Of a DNA stretch of 9,834 bases, positions 1 to 7,475 are shown one piece after another. The notes below the pieces were generated by a model that worked only from the letters and a program-made list of their open reading frames with translations, was not told where the DNA came from and made no database searches. A program made the translations under genes and the position numbers. This DNA comes from an uncultured Clostridia bacterium (GTDB lineage Bacteria > Bacillota > Clostridia > Oscillospirales > Butyricicoccaceae). How positions within the stretch are numbered: the stretch's first letter is position 1; each line of letters begins with the position of its first letter. The stretch spans positions 1 to 9,834 of the forward strand of contig CAJUSB010000122.1 of assembly GCA_910589115.1 (NCBI GenBank), given 5' to 3'.

Positions 1-78
1 ATCCTGTATTTTATCATTCTCGGCCTTGCTGTAAAAATCATACTGAAGCAAGATGTCGCGAAACGAGATCGGGGATGA
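1..78 (+). CDS. C-terminal end of an unidentified membrane protein (partial)
   Basis: Reading frame 1 is open from the window edge to a TGA at 76-78 and gives 25 residues. A strongly hydrophobic stretch (ILYFIILGLAVKIIL) is followed by a charged tail (KQDVAKRDRG). This is the usual look of a last transmembrane helix with a short cytoplasmic tail. A weak terminator-like hairpin with a T-run follows at 114-139, which fits the end of a transcription unit. The gene start and family are outside the window, so nothing can be said about function. With only 25 codons the call could be chance. Confidence 0.35.
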   Translation: MLYFIILGLAVKIILKQDVAKRDRG

Positions 79-113
79 GTTGCTTCTTGGCGTTATAAAA
101 AGATCATTAAGCG

Positions 114-139
114 ACTGCTTATGGAAACAGTATATTTTT
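114..139 (+). terminator. Weak terminator-like hairpin after the partial gene
   Basis: ACTGCTT (114-120) can pair with AAACAGT (125-131) with one C-A mismatch around an ATGG loop. A T-run follows at 135-139. It lies 36 nt after the stop of the partial gene. The stem is short and AT-rich, so this is a candidate only. Confidence 0.3.
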
Positions 140-270
140 AATAACAACTACATTATGATATAGTATAATGAGACAAAGCAAAATTTTCCATCAACATTTA
201 TTTTTGGCGTATCCGTAATGAACAGATACGCGGCAAACGAAAGATATCTCAATACCCCCCTAGAAAACAA
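140..270. other. AT-rich intergenic stretch with a 7-bp inverted repeat
   Basis: No gene is seen here. A TATAAT hexamer occurs at 164-169 but has no convincing -35 element, so no promoter is called. A perfect inverted repeat GCGTATC (207-213) / GATACGC (225-231) has an 11-nt loop. It lacks a T-run on either strand, so it is not a terminator. It could be an operator or chance. Confidence 0.3.
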
Positions 271-295
271 AGAGCCAGCCTTGGAAAAGGCTGGC
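266..295 (-). terminator. Rho-independent terminator, probably ending the rpoD transcript
   Basis: GCCAGCCTT (274-282) and AAGGCTGGC (287-295) form a perfect 9-bp stem around a GGAA loop (TTCC on the minus strand). Read on the minus strand the stem is followed by a T-rich tract (TCTTTGTTTTCT). Read on the plus strand it is followed only by TTTCGCT. It is therefore best as the terminator of the minus-strand dgt-dnaG-rpoD unit, with possible weak use for plus-strand transcripts. The rpoD stop is about 290 nt upstream in that direction, so the full-length repeat at 316-531 would lie in the rpoD 3' untranslated region. Confidence 0.7.
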
Positions 296-315
296 TTTCG
301 CTATATAATTTTGGT

Positions 316-531
316 TTATACTCGCGAATGAAAAGATTTGCCGTATTCACCCACCCGGCCCGCCGTGCTTTTGGCGGGCTGGGCAGGGTGCAGCAGCGAA
401 AATCGCCGCACCATTCCCCGCCGCAGCGGAGAAAGGGAGTCCAGAGGGACAAGTCCCTCTGGCGCCGTCCGCGCAGGACCGCCCGCCGCGCAGGCGAACT
501 GAGCGGCAAACTTTAACGCACACGAGTATAA
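316..531 (+). repeat. MITE-like intergenic repeat, copy 1 (full length)
   Basis: A 9-bp perfect terminal inverted repeat, TTATACTCG (316-324) / CGAGTATAA (523-531), bounds the copy. Inside each end the motif CTCG is followed by 13 nt and then TTGCCG (CGGCAA at the right end). Ordered hairpins follow. H0 is 11 positions (354-364 with 373-383, one G-T pair). H1 is CCGC/GCGG with loop CGCA (418-429). H2 is CCAGAGGGA/TCCCTCTGG with loop CAAG (441-462). H3 is GTCC/GGAC with loop GCGCA (467-479). H4 is CGCC/GGCG with loop GCGCA (484-496). No protein is plausibly encoded; the short open frames here are by-products of the GC-rich palindromes. It sits between rpoD and its terminator. Confidence 0.85.
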
Positions 532-586
532 TCTATCCCGCCAGCCCAAAAACGGCAGACGGGACAGCAAACGGAGGGATGTGAAC

Positions 587-1833
<1,247 letters not shown>

Positions 1834-1837
<4 letters not shown>

Positions 1838-3606
1838 ATCAAATTTCCTCCCAATCGGTCTTTTTCTCTATGGACTCGGCTCATCCGCAGCAGCGGGTCC
1901 TCCCCGCCGCTGTCGTCTGTGCCGCTTTTTATTCGGCAGCTTTCGATTGTGCTTATGTAGTCATGCAGCGCCTGCTGCCAGTTTGCCGTGCTTGTCTGGT
2001 CGCTGCCGATGACTGCGGTCAGATGCTGCATTTCGTTGGTTTCCAAATAGCCCTCATATGCAGCAATATCGACCCGGTGTCCTTGCCGGTGCAGCGTCAG
2101 CGCATAGGCAAATATCTTTTGCAAAACATCGGCGGTAAATTCCTGCGGAGTGATACGCAGTGCAATTTCATCTATCAGGCTATCATCGGCAAAAATCAGG
2201 CGAATAATACCTTCTTCTGCCCTTGCGGAGCGGACATTTTGATAATGCAGGGTGCGGTCACGCGGCTGTACGGCACCCAGTACGGACCTGATTTCACGTT
2301 TTTTATCGGATTTTTGCTTTTTCAGTCGAATGGACAAGGCTCGTCGCACCTCAACCTCCATAGCTTCAACGGTCACACGTGCCATTTTTGCGGCGCGTCC
2401 GGTGTAGACCTCACGCTCGATCACATTGTCAATTTTTGCAAGTGAAGCGGCGGCTTCGTGCAGGAAACGCACCCGCTCTTCGTCTTCGTCCAGGTCGTAT
2501 TGGGCGGCAATGGTGTCTAAGCGGTAGGCGTTGTCGCTGTCTGAATGTTCAATCAGCCTGCGGTAAGCGTCTGCGCCCTTGGCTTTGATGAATTCATCCG
2601 GATCTTTTGCCCCGGGAATACGCAGGACTTTGATTTGCAGATCCGTTTTTTTGAGCAGGTCAATGGCACGTTGAGCGGCTTTCTGCCCTGCGCCGTCGGC
2701 ATCATAGGAGATGACGATTTTGCCCGTGTGACGCGAAATCAGGCGAACCTGTTCCTCGGTCAGCGCAGTACCCAGGCTGGCGACTGCGGAGTCGAATCCG
2801 GCCTGATGCAGGGCGATAACATCCATATAACCTTCCGCCAGAATGAAATAGTCACTTTTTGTTTTGCGTGCCAGGTTGAGGGCGAATAGGTTCCGGCTTT
2901 TATGAAAAATAGTGGTTTCGGGTGAGTTAAGGTATTTAGGGGTGGAATCATCCATTACGCGTCCGCCGAACGCGATTACCTGCCCGCGCACATCAATGAT
3001 GGGAAACATCACTCGATTGCGAAAACGGTCATAAATATTCCCGTGATCGTTTTTGGAAGCAAGACCGGCGGCTACAAGTTCATCTTTAGAGAATCCCTTT
3101 TCTGCCATTGCGTTAATCAGGGCAGAAAAACTGTCCGGGGCGTAGCCAAGGCCGAAACGGTTCATTGTTTTGCGTGACAGGCCGCGGTTCAGGAAATAGG
3201 CGGCAGTCTTGGCATTTTCGGGCAGCCAGAGCTGACTGCGGAAGAAGCGGGCCGCTTCGACAGAGACTTCAAACAGGCGTTTCCGGTGCTGGGCTTCGCG
3301 GGGATCGGACTGTGTTTCGGGTACGGCCAAACCGACCTGATCCGCCAGAAAGTGCACGGCATCCGGGAAGGTCATACCTTCGGCATGCATAATGAAAGTG
3401 ATTGCGCCGCCGCCCATACCGCAGCCAAAACAGTGGAACATCTGCCGGTCCGGGGTCACACAAAAGGAACCTGTTTTTTCATTATGGAAGGGGCACAGGC
3501 CAAAATAGCGGCCTCCTGTCTTTTTCAACTGGACGTAGCGCCCCACGACATCCACAATATCGCAGCGGGCGTTCAGCTCGTCCAGAAATGCGCGGTCAAA
3601 GGCCAT
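1834..3606 (-). CDS. dnaG: DNA primase
   Basis: DnaG makes the RNA primers for lagging-strand and origin synthesis, working with the DnaB-type helicase. The 590-residue product shows the full domain order. The N-terminal CHC2 zinc-binding domain has ligands C38, H41, C59 and C62 (CPFH and CFGC). The catalytic core has DRFRNRVMFPI (about 193-203). The TOPRIM metal-binding residues are AEGYMDV (E258) and YDADGAG (D302, D304), followed by the conserved KDPDEF. A variable C-terminal region (about 460-555) should bind helicase. I chose the ATG at 3604-3606 because AAAGGAG (3614-3620) lies 7 nt upstream and the protein then begins MAFDRAFLDEL, as family members do. A longer frame from 3636 would add 10 residues encoded by repeat DNA and is rejected. 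The gene overlaps rpoD by 4 nt and is about 385 bp downstream of dgt. Confidence 0.97.
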
Positions 3607-3623
3607 GAAAGCGCTCCTTTCTG

Positions 3624-3835
3624 TACTCGTGAGCAATGGAGACTGCCGTTTATTCCGCCTGCGCGGCGGGCGGTCTTACGCAGACAGCGCCAGAGGGACG
3701 TATCCCTCTGGACTCCCTTTCACCGCTGCGGCGGGGGAATTGGTACGGCAGCCATCGCTGCTGCGCCTTGCCCTGCCCGCCAAAGGGACGGCGGGCAGGG
3801 TGGGTGAATACGGCAAATCGCTTCATCCATGAGTA
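3624..3835 (-). repeat. MITE-like intergenic repeat, copy 2 (full length), abutting the dnaG ribosome binding site
   Basis: This is the inverted counterpart of the 316-531 copy, at 212 bp from TA-CTCG (3624-3629) to TGAG-TA (3830-3835). Both ends again have 13 nt between CTCG/CTCA and the inner CTGCCG/TTGCCG. All five hairpins are present on the plus-strand coordinates: H0 3771-3781 with 3790-3800 (11 bp, perfect), H1 3723-3734, H2 3690-3711 (loop changed), H3 3673-3685 and H4 3655-3669 (CCGCC/GGCGG). H3 is GTCT/AGAC here instead of GTCC/GGAC, a paired change. The end nearest dnaG is 3 nt from its AAAGGAG, so the element would be transcribed as the dnaG leader. Confidence 0.85.
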
Positions 3836-3860
3836 TAATTGATTCAGTAGATTCGGCTAA
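3832..3860 (-). promoter_or_regulatory. Possible dnaG promoter using the repeat terminus as its -10 box
   Basis: On the minus strand the outer edge of the repeat supplies TATACT (3832-3837). Seventeen nt upstream is TTAGCC (3855-3860), a poor match to TTGACA. The same terminus read outward supplies TATAAT. This would place a -10 for dnaG-rpoD about 230 nt upstream of the dnaG start. The weak -35 makes this a low-confidence call; read-through from dgt is the alternative. Confidence 0.25.
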
Positions 3861-3908
3861 TGCTCTATCCGGACAGAAAACGGACTCGGGATTTTCGCAG
3901 GGCAAGGC

Positions 3909-3995
3909 GGATGGAGCACTAGGGGAACAATAACGCGGCTATGCGGAAATCCAGCCCAAGAACGAGCTTGGTTTCTGGCAGGATGGAGCACTAGG
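3909..3995. repeat. 15-bp perfect direct repeat straddling the dgt stop codon
   Basis: GGATGGAGCACTAGG occurs at 3909-3923 and again at 3981-3995, 72 bp apart. The second copy contains the dgt stop codon (CTA at 3991-3993, TAG on the minus strand). The 57 bp between them contain a small inverted repeat, CCAAG/CTTGG. The flanks do not extend the match, so this looks like a small duplication or the footprint of a short insertion rather than a tandem copy of a longer unit. Confidence 0.7.
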
Positions 3996-4995
3996 ATTCC
4001 GTCAGCTTGTTCCAGCTTTTGGGGATGAACAGGCGGCGGTATGTAGAGATAGAGTAACGGTCCGTCATACATGCAATGTAATCACAAGAAACCCGCTCCA
4101 GCGTATCACCTTCGGCCCGCAGCCGCTGATAATCCTCCGGAAGTTCCTCCGGGTGGTCAATGAAATATTGATAGAGTGAGCCCAGCATGGATTGGGCGCG
4201 CTGTTCTTCCCCTTTGGCATTCATGGAGTGGTAGACGTGTTCAAACATGAAGGAACGCAGCTCCAGCATAGCCTGAAGCGTTTCCGCATCCATACCGATT
4301 TCATGGAAACGCTCGCCGTAGTCAATCATGGAAATGACCAGATGGTCAATCCGCTGGCCGTGGGTGCGGCCCAGTGCCCGCAGCAGCCGTTCCGGTATCT
4401 CGTCGCTGCGGATGATCCCGCCGCGGATTGCATCGTCAATATCATGATTGATATAAGCAATGCGGTCGGCAAAGTGGATGATACGCCCTTCGGGGGTGTC
4501 CGCGCGTTTCGGGCCGGTATGGCAGAGGATGCCGTCGCGAACCTCCCAAGTCAGGTTCAGGTCTTCCAGACGGTCAACGACCCGCAGGCTCTGCTCGTTA
4601 TGGCGGAAGCCAAGCGGACAGACGGCATTGAGCGCATGTTCGCCCGCGTGGCCGAATGGCGTATGTCCGAGGTCGTGTCCGAGCGCGATGGCTTCGGTCA
4701 GGTCTTCGTTCAGGTCGAGGGCGCGTGCAATGGTGCGTCCAATCTGCGCCACTTCAAGGGTATGCGTCAGGCGGGCGCGATAATGGTCGCCTTCGGGGGA
4801 AACGAAAACCTGTGTTTTGTGTGCCAGACGGCGGAAGGATTTCGAGTGGATGATGCGGTCACGGTCACGCTGGAAGTCTGTGCGGTTGTCACAGGGGGAA
4901 ACCGGCTTGAGCCGTCCGCGGGAAGCGGTTGACAGGGTGGCCCATTCGGAAAGTAATTTCCGTTCACGGTTTTCGAGCTTTTCGCGGATGTTCAT
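3991..4995 (-). CDS. dgt: Deoxyguanosinetriphosphate triphosphohydrolase-like HD-domain protein
   Basis: Members of this family hydrolyse dNTPs, typically dGTP, to the deoxynucleoside and triphosphate, and so tune the dNTP pool. The 334-residue product carries the HD metal-binding set: H78 in RLTHTLEVAQIGR, H107-D108 in GHDLGHTPFGHAGE, and D177 in FADRIAYINHD. The N-terminal DCNRT-like segment (CDNRTDFQRDRDRI) and the SKSFRRLAHKTQVF motif are typical of the short Firmicutes-type dGTPase-like proteins. The ATG at 4993-4995 is preceded by AAGGAGG with an 8-nt gap, so the start is well supported. It is upstream of dnaG and rpoD on the same strand, a common arrangement in Clostridia. Substrate specificity cannot be read from sequence; other dNTPs are possible. 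Confidence 0.93.
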   Translation of the reverse strand: MNIREKLENRERKLLSEWATLSTASRGRLKPVSPCDNRTDFQRDRDRIIHSKSFRRLAHKTQVFVSPEGDHYRARLTHTLEVAQIGRTIARALDLNEDLTEAIALGHDLGHTPFGHAGEHALNAVCPLGFRHNEQSLRVVDRLEDLNLTWEVRDGILCHTGPKRADTPEGRIIHFADRIAYINHDIDDAIRGGIIRSDEIPERLLRALGRTHGQRIDHLVISMIDYGERFHEIGMDAETLQAMLELRSFMFEHVYHSMNAKGEEQRAQSMLGSLYQYFIDHPEELPEDYQRLRAEGDTLERVSCDYIACMTDRYSISTYRRLFIPKSWNKLTES

Positions 4996-5015
4996 GGGAC
5001 ACGCCTCCTTACCTG

Positions 5016-5045
5016 ATAATAATACCCTATTCTGTTATTACGCAA
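5016..5045 (-). promoter_or_regulatory. Candidate promoter for dgt (and the dgt-dnaG-rpoD unit)
   Basis: On the minus strand TTGCGT (5040-5045) is followed after 18 nt by TATTAT (5016-5021). A second TATTAT register (5019-5024) gives a 15-nt spacer. It lies 21-50 bp upstream of the dgt ATG. The -10 match is good and the -35 mediocre. Confidence 0.35.
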
Positions 5046-5190
5046 AATCCCGGAGAAAACCTTTTTTTTCGTACCTTTTTTTACAGGAAAAAAAATTTCG
5101 TGAGAATGCACAAGAAAACCCTGGGCACGACGGTGCTTTTTGCCTGTTTTGCACTCGAAGAACTGTGCATAAAATACCGGCACGACCCCC
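5046..5190. other. Intergenic stretch with A/T runs and a weak plus-strand hairpin
   Basis: No gene is seen. Long T and A runs occur at about 5062-5096. GCAC/GTGC around GACG (about 5126-5137) is followed by TTTTT, a very short terminator-like structure on the plus strand with no gene upstream of it in the window. An eight-C run (5186-5193) and a seven-C run (5196-5202) lead into the next repeat copy. Confidence 0.3.
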
Positions 5191-5278
5191 CCCGTCCCCC
5201 CCGCAGGCGACGGACGGGAGTCCAGAGGGACTCGTCCCTCTGGCGCTGTCCGCGCAGGACCGCCAGCCGCGCAGGCGC
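5191..5278 (+). repeat. Intergenic hairpin repeat, copy 3 (left arm missing)
   Basis: This copy shares the core and right half of copy 1 but lacks the left arm with H0. H2 is CCAGAGGGA (5222-5230) / TCCCTCTGG (5235-5243) with loop CTCG. H3 is GTCC/GGAC with loop GCGCA (5248-5260). H4 is GCC/GGC with loop GCGCA (5266-5276). In place of H1 there is a larger 7-bp stem, CCCGTCC (5191-5197) / GGACGGG (5212-5218). No clear terminal TACTC motif is seen, so the outer ends have decayed or were never present. Confidence 0.8.
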
Positions 5279-5351
5279 AAGGGGAGCGTCACCGCACTTA
5301 TAGACTGGCAGCGAGAGGGCGCATATTTTTCTGCGAATCTGCAAAAAGGGC

Positions 5352-5382
5352 TTGACATGGAGTACACTCCAGATGTTACTAT
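5352..5382 (+). promoter_or_regulatory. MerR-family-type promoter and operator upstream of the DUF362 gene
   Basis: TTGACA (5352-5357) and TACTAT (5377-5382) are separated by 19 nt instead of the optimal 17. The spacer begins with a perfect dyad, TGGAGT (5358-5363) / ACTCCA (5366-5371) with a 2-nt centre. A long spacer with a dyad touching the -35 box is the signature of promoters that MerR-family regulators activate by twisting the DNA. The half-site resembles those of the AdhR/YyaN-type group as I recall them. No merR-like gene is in the window, so the regulator must be encoded elsewhere. The predicted start of transcription is about 55 nt before the DUF362 ATG. Confidence 0.7.
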
Positions 5383-5445
5383 ATAGAAAAGAAAAGCCAC
5401 TGTTTTGGTGTGCGAAAACAATCGTTACCCTGATAAGGAGGATTT

Positions 5446-6321
5446 ATGGCAAAGGTATTTTTTACGAAGGACATTTCCCCGGAGGGCCTTGTCCGTGCCT
5501 ATGAGGCACTTGGCGTGACACTCAAGGACAAGATTGCGGTAAAAATTTCGACTGGTGAACCCGGCGGACACAATTTTTTGCAGCCTGCGCTGATTGAAAA
5601 GCTGGTAAAGCAGCTCGATGGTACAATCGTTGAATGCAATACCGCCTATGAGGGCCGCCGCAATACGAATGAGGCCCACTGGCAGACGTTCCGCGACCAT
5701 GGTTTTACTGCGATTGCGCCCTGCGACCTGCTGGATGAAGAGGGTGAAATGGCGCTGCCGGTGAAAGGTGGTTTCCATCTGACCGAGAACTATGTCGGTA
5801 ATCATCTGGACAATTATGGTTCCTGGCTGATTCTGTCGCATTTTAAGGGGCACGTAATGGGCGGTTTTGGCGGTGCGCTCAAGAACCTGTCAATCGGTAT
5901 TGCATCCGGGCGAGGCAAGGGGCACATCCACACATCGGGCAAGCCTTTCAACGGGTTAGAGGATATTATGAGCGGCGACCATGACAGCTTTTTGGAATCC
6001 ATGGCGGATGCGGACCGTGCGGTCATTGACCACGTAGGCGCGGAGAATATTGTATATGTCAACGTTGCAAACCGGCTGTCGGTTGACTGCGACTGTGACG
6101 CACATCCGCACGACCCGGAAATGGCGGATATTGGCATTTTTGCATCTCTTGACCCGGTAGCGCTTGACCAGGCCTGCGTTGATGCCGTTTACAACTCTCC
6201 TGATCCTGGCAAAAAGGCGCTGATTAAGCGGATGGAGAGCCGCAACGGCATTCATACGATTGAGGCGGCGGTCAAGCTGGGGATTGGCACGCGCGAGTAT
6301 GAGATTGTCTCGCTTGATTGA
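5446..6321 (+). CDS. DUF362 domain-containing protein
   Basis: The 291-residue product matches the DUF362 family as I know it: N-terminal MAKVFFTKDISPEGL, then IVECNTAYEGRRNT (62-74), the hallmark SHFKGHVMGGFGGALKNLSIG (131-151), HIHTSGK (160-166), VDCDCDAHPHDPEMADIGI (213-231), SLDPVALDQAC (234-244) and a NGIHTIEAA end. Cysteines 64, 93, 215, 217 and 244 are visible. The separate C-terminal 4Fe-4S ferredoxin module of some longer family members is absent. It has no signal peptide or membrane segment, so it should be cytoplasmic. The biochemical function is unknown; iron-sulfur or redox roles are often suggested but not shown by this sequence. AAGGAGG lies 5 nt before the ATG. It is the first gene after the MerR-type promoter and is followed after 35 nt by a transporter gene. 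Confidence 0.88.
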   Translation: MAKVFFTKDISPEGLVRAYEALGVTLKDKIAVKISTGEPGGHNFLQPALIEKLVKQLDGTIVECNTAYEGRRNTNEAHWQTFRDHGFTAIAPCDLLDEEGEMALPVKGGFHLTENYVGNHLDNYGSWLILSHFKGHVMGGFGGALKNLSIGIASGRGKGHIHTSGKPFNGLEDIMSGDHDSFLESMADADRAVIDHVGAENIVYVNVANRLSVDCDCDAHPHDPEMADIGIFASLDPVALDQACVDAVYNSPDPGKKALIKRMESRNGIHTIEAAVKLGIGTREYEIVSLD

Positions 6322-6356
6322 CCCTGGATATTTTTTGCAAGGAGCATTTGAACCTT

Positions 6357-6932
6357 ATGCAGCAGAAACAACACAGCAAGAATATTAAAAACCTGGTCCT
6401 TTCGGCAATGTTTATTGCGATAGGAATTGTGCTGCCGTTCCTGACCGGACAGTTACAGCAGATTGGAAATATGATGTTGCCGATGCACCTGCCGGTGCTG
6501 ATTTGCGGACTGATCTGCGGCTGGAAATATGGCGGCGCGGTTGGCTTCATCCTGCCGATTCTCCGATTTGCGATGTTTGGGCGGCCGCCGATTTTCCCTA
6601 TTGGCGCGGCTATGGCGTTTGAGCTGGCGGCGTATGGCATAATTGCGGGCTGGATGTACAACCATTCACGCTGGCAGTGCATCATCTCGCTTTATCGGTC
6701 TTTAATTACTGCAATGATTGGCGGGCGGCTGGTCTGGGGGGTAGTGCGTGTGCTGTTTACGGGCGTTGCGGGGGAAGCCTTTACGTGGCAGATGTTTCTA
6801 TCCGGCGCGCTGTTTACTGCGATTCCCGGCATTATCATACAGCTTATTTTTATCCCGGCGCTGATGGTGGCGCTTGACCGCACGGGCATGGTGCATTTCC
6901 GGCGGGAATCCCGTCATCCTGTCCACTCCTGA
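6357..6932 (+). CDS. ECF-type transporter S component (substrate-binding membrane subunit)
   Basis: The 191-residue hydrophobic protein resembles the S components of energy-coupling-factor vitamin and micronutrient importers, which capture the substrate and dock on a shared EcfA/EcfT module. About six membrane segments are visible, at roughly 13-31, 43-64, 62-80, 83-101, 112-137 and 147-174. The MMLPMHLPVLICGLICGWKYG segment followed by FELAAYGIIAGW is typical of the family. The substrate cannot be assigned; pantothenate-like or other vitamins are possible. I chose the ATG at 6357. AAGGAG at 6339-6344 is 12 nt upstream, which is long. An in-frame TTG at 6348 is too close to it, and a TTG at 6318 would overlap the DUF362 stop. 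The last two codons and the stop fall inside the terminus of a repeat copy, so the C-terminus may be altered. Confidence 0.8.
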   Translation: MQQKQHSKNIKNLVLSAMFIAIGIVLPFLTGQLQQIGNMMLPMHLPVLICGLICGWKYGGAVGFILPILRFAMFGRPPIFPIGAAMAFELAAYGIIAGWMYNHSRWQCIISLYRSLITAMIGGRLVWGVVRVLFTGVAGEAFTWQMFLSGALFTAIPGIIIQLIFIPALMVALDRTGMVHFRRESRHPVHS

Positions 6933-7033
6933 ACGGGATACTGTCGTTTGTTTCGCTTTCGCAGCGGGCGGTCCTGCGCGGACAGCGCCAAAGGGGCTTG
7001 CCCCTTTGGAATCCCGTCTGTCGCCTGCGGGCG
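6925..7033 (-). repeat. Intergenic hairpin repeat, copy 4 (divergent, left arm missing)
   Basis: In minus orientation it carries H1 CGCC/GGCG with loop CGCA (7022-7033), H2 CCAAAGGGG/CCCCTTTGG with loop CAAG (6988-7009), H3 GTCC/GGAC with loop GCGCA (6971-6983) and H4 CGCT/AGCG with loop GCGAA (6954-6966). H2 differs from the other copies at two positions, and both are matched by changes on the opposite arm. H4 has one such paired change. The right end retains a degenerate CGACAG...GAGT, aligning with the terminal repeat of the copy next to dnaG; its ACTC (6925-6928) lies in the last codons of the transporter gene. Confidence 0.8.
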
Positions 7034-7112
7034 GGACGAGGGATGGAATGTTTCGTGAATGTGCGAATAAGGCGGTTTGGCAGATGGCGGCACCTACTGA
7101 AAGTCAATTATA

Positions 7113-7150
7113 GAAACCGGCTCGCGGGCAAGACCTTGTGGGCCGGTTTC
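7113..7150 (+). terminator. Candidate terminator hairpin after the DUF362-ECF operon
   Basis: GAAACCGGC (7113-7121) pairs perfectly with GCCGGTTTC (7142-7150). The 20-nt interior contains a further CAAG/CTTG pair. The following GCGTTTCCC is only weakly T-rich. It lies about 180 nt after the transporter stop and between two repeat copies. It could instead be a structured RNA element or part of repeat debris. Confidence 0.4.
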
Positions 7151-7161
7151 GCGTTTCCCGT

Positions 7162-7261
7162 CCCGCCCGCAGGCGAGAAAGGGAGTCCAGAGGGACAAGT
7201 CCCTCTGGTGCCCGCCGCAGAGGCGCGGGGTCTGGGGCAGCGCCCACGGCGTAACGACAGC
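7162..7261 (+). repeat. Intergenic hairpin repeat, copy 5 (alternative right half)
   Basis: It has H1 CGCC/GGCG with loop CGCA (7164-7175), then the standard H2, CCAGAGGGA/TCCCTCTGG with loop CAAG (7188-7209). After H2 the sequence departs from copies 1-4. CCCGC/GCGGG (about 7211-7229) and GGGC/GCCC with loop AGC (about 7236-7244) replace H3 and H4. Over 7177-7261 it matches the copy ending at 8128 at 82 of 85 positions, so the two are a recent subfamily. Confidence 0.85.
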
Positions 7262-7475
7262 CGGGCATCAGCGCGGAAGAAAACGGCTCCGTTTAGGAAA
7301 TTTTGCTGTTCATTCAGGAAATTTGAATTATGAAACCTCGTTTATATGGTATATTTGCTTTTGCAAACGGCAGATCGGGGAAGGGCGCGCAGCGGCACAG
7401 ATTGTTGATGCTGGGAATTGGTGTAATATATTTGTCACCCTGTCAAGCCGGAAGAAAATAAATGAGGGATGAAGT
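7262..7475 (+). other. Upstream region of the 7476 membrane-protein gene
   Basis: No convincing gene is seen. A near-identical 10-11 bp motif, AGGAAATTT(T)G, occurs at 7295-7305 and 7316-7325, 21 bp apart (two helical turns), which could be an operator pair. A 43-codon frame from an ATG at 7330 to a TAA at 7459 has only a poor ribosome binding site and is not called as a gene. A candidate promoter lies at 7405-7432. Confidence 0.4.
7405..7432 (+). promoter_or_regulatory. Candidate promoter for the 7476 membrane-protein gene
   Basis: TTGATG (7405-7410) and TATATT (7427-7432) are 16 nt apart. An overlapping register, TTGTTG (7402-7407) with TAATAT (7424-7429), has the same spacing. Transcription would start near 7439, about 37 nt before the gene's ATG. 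Confidence 0.4.

Noticed and set aside
164..169. TATAAT as a promoter in the first intergenic region
   Set aside because: There is no acceptable -35 hexamer 16-18 bp upstream, and no plus-strand gene starts downstream before the rpoD terminator.
249..570. Short open frames through repeat copy 1 on both strands
   Set aside because: The same pseudo-peptides (for example PEGLVPLDSLSP) recur wherever the palindromic repeat occurs in either orientation. They are translations of hairpin DNA, not genes.
3607..3636. Upstream start that would add 10 residues to DnaG
   Set aside because: Part of the extra segment is repeat DNA. The ribosome binding site at 3614-3620 fits the ATG at 3606, and the shorter N-terminus matches the family.
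4192..4932. Plus-strand open frame of 246 codons opposite dgt
   Set aside because: It lies wholly within dgt, whose HD motifs and ribosome binding site are clear. There is no ribosome binding site or recognisable domain on the plus strand.
7330..7461. 43-codon frame ahead of the 7476 gene
   Set aside because: It has only a weak ribosome-binding match (AGGAAA, long spacing), no recognisable product, and overlaps the candidate promoter of the next gene.
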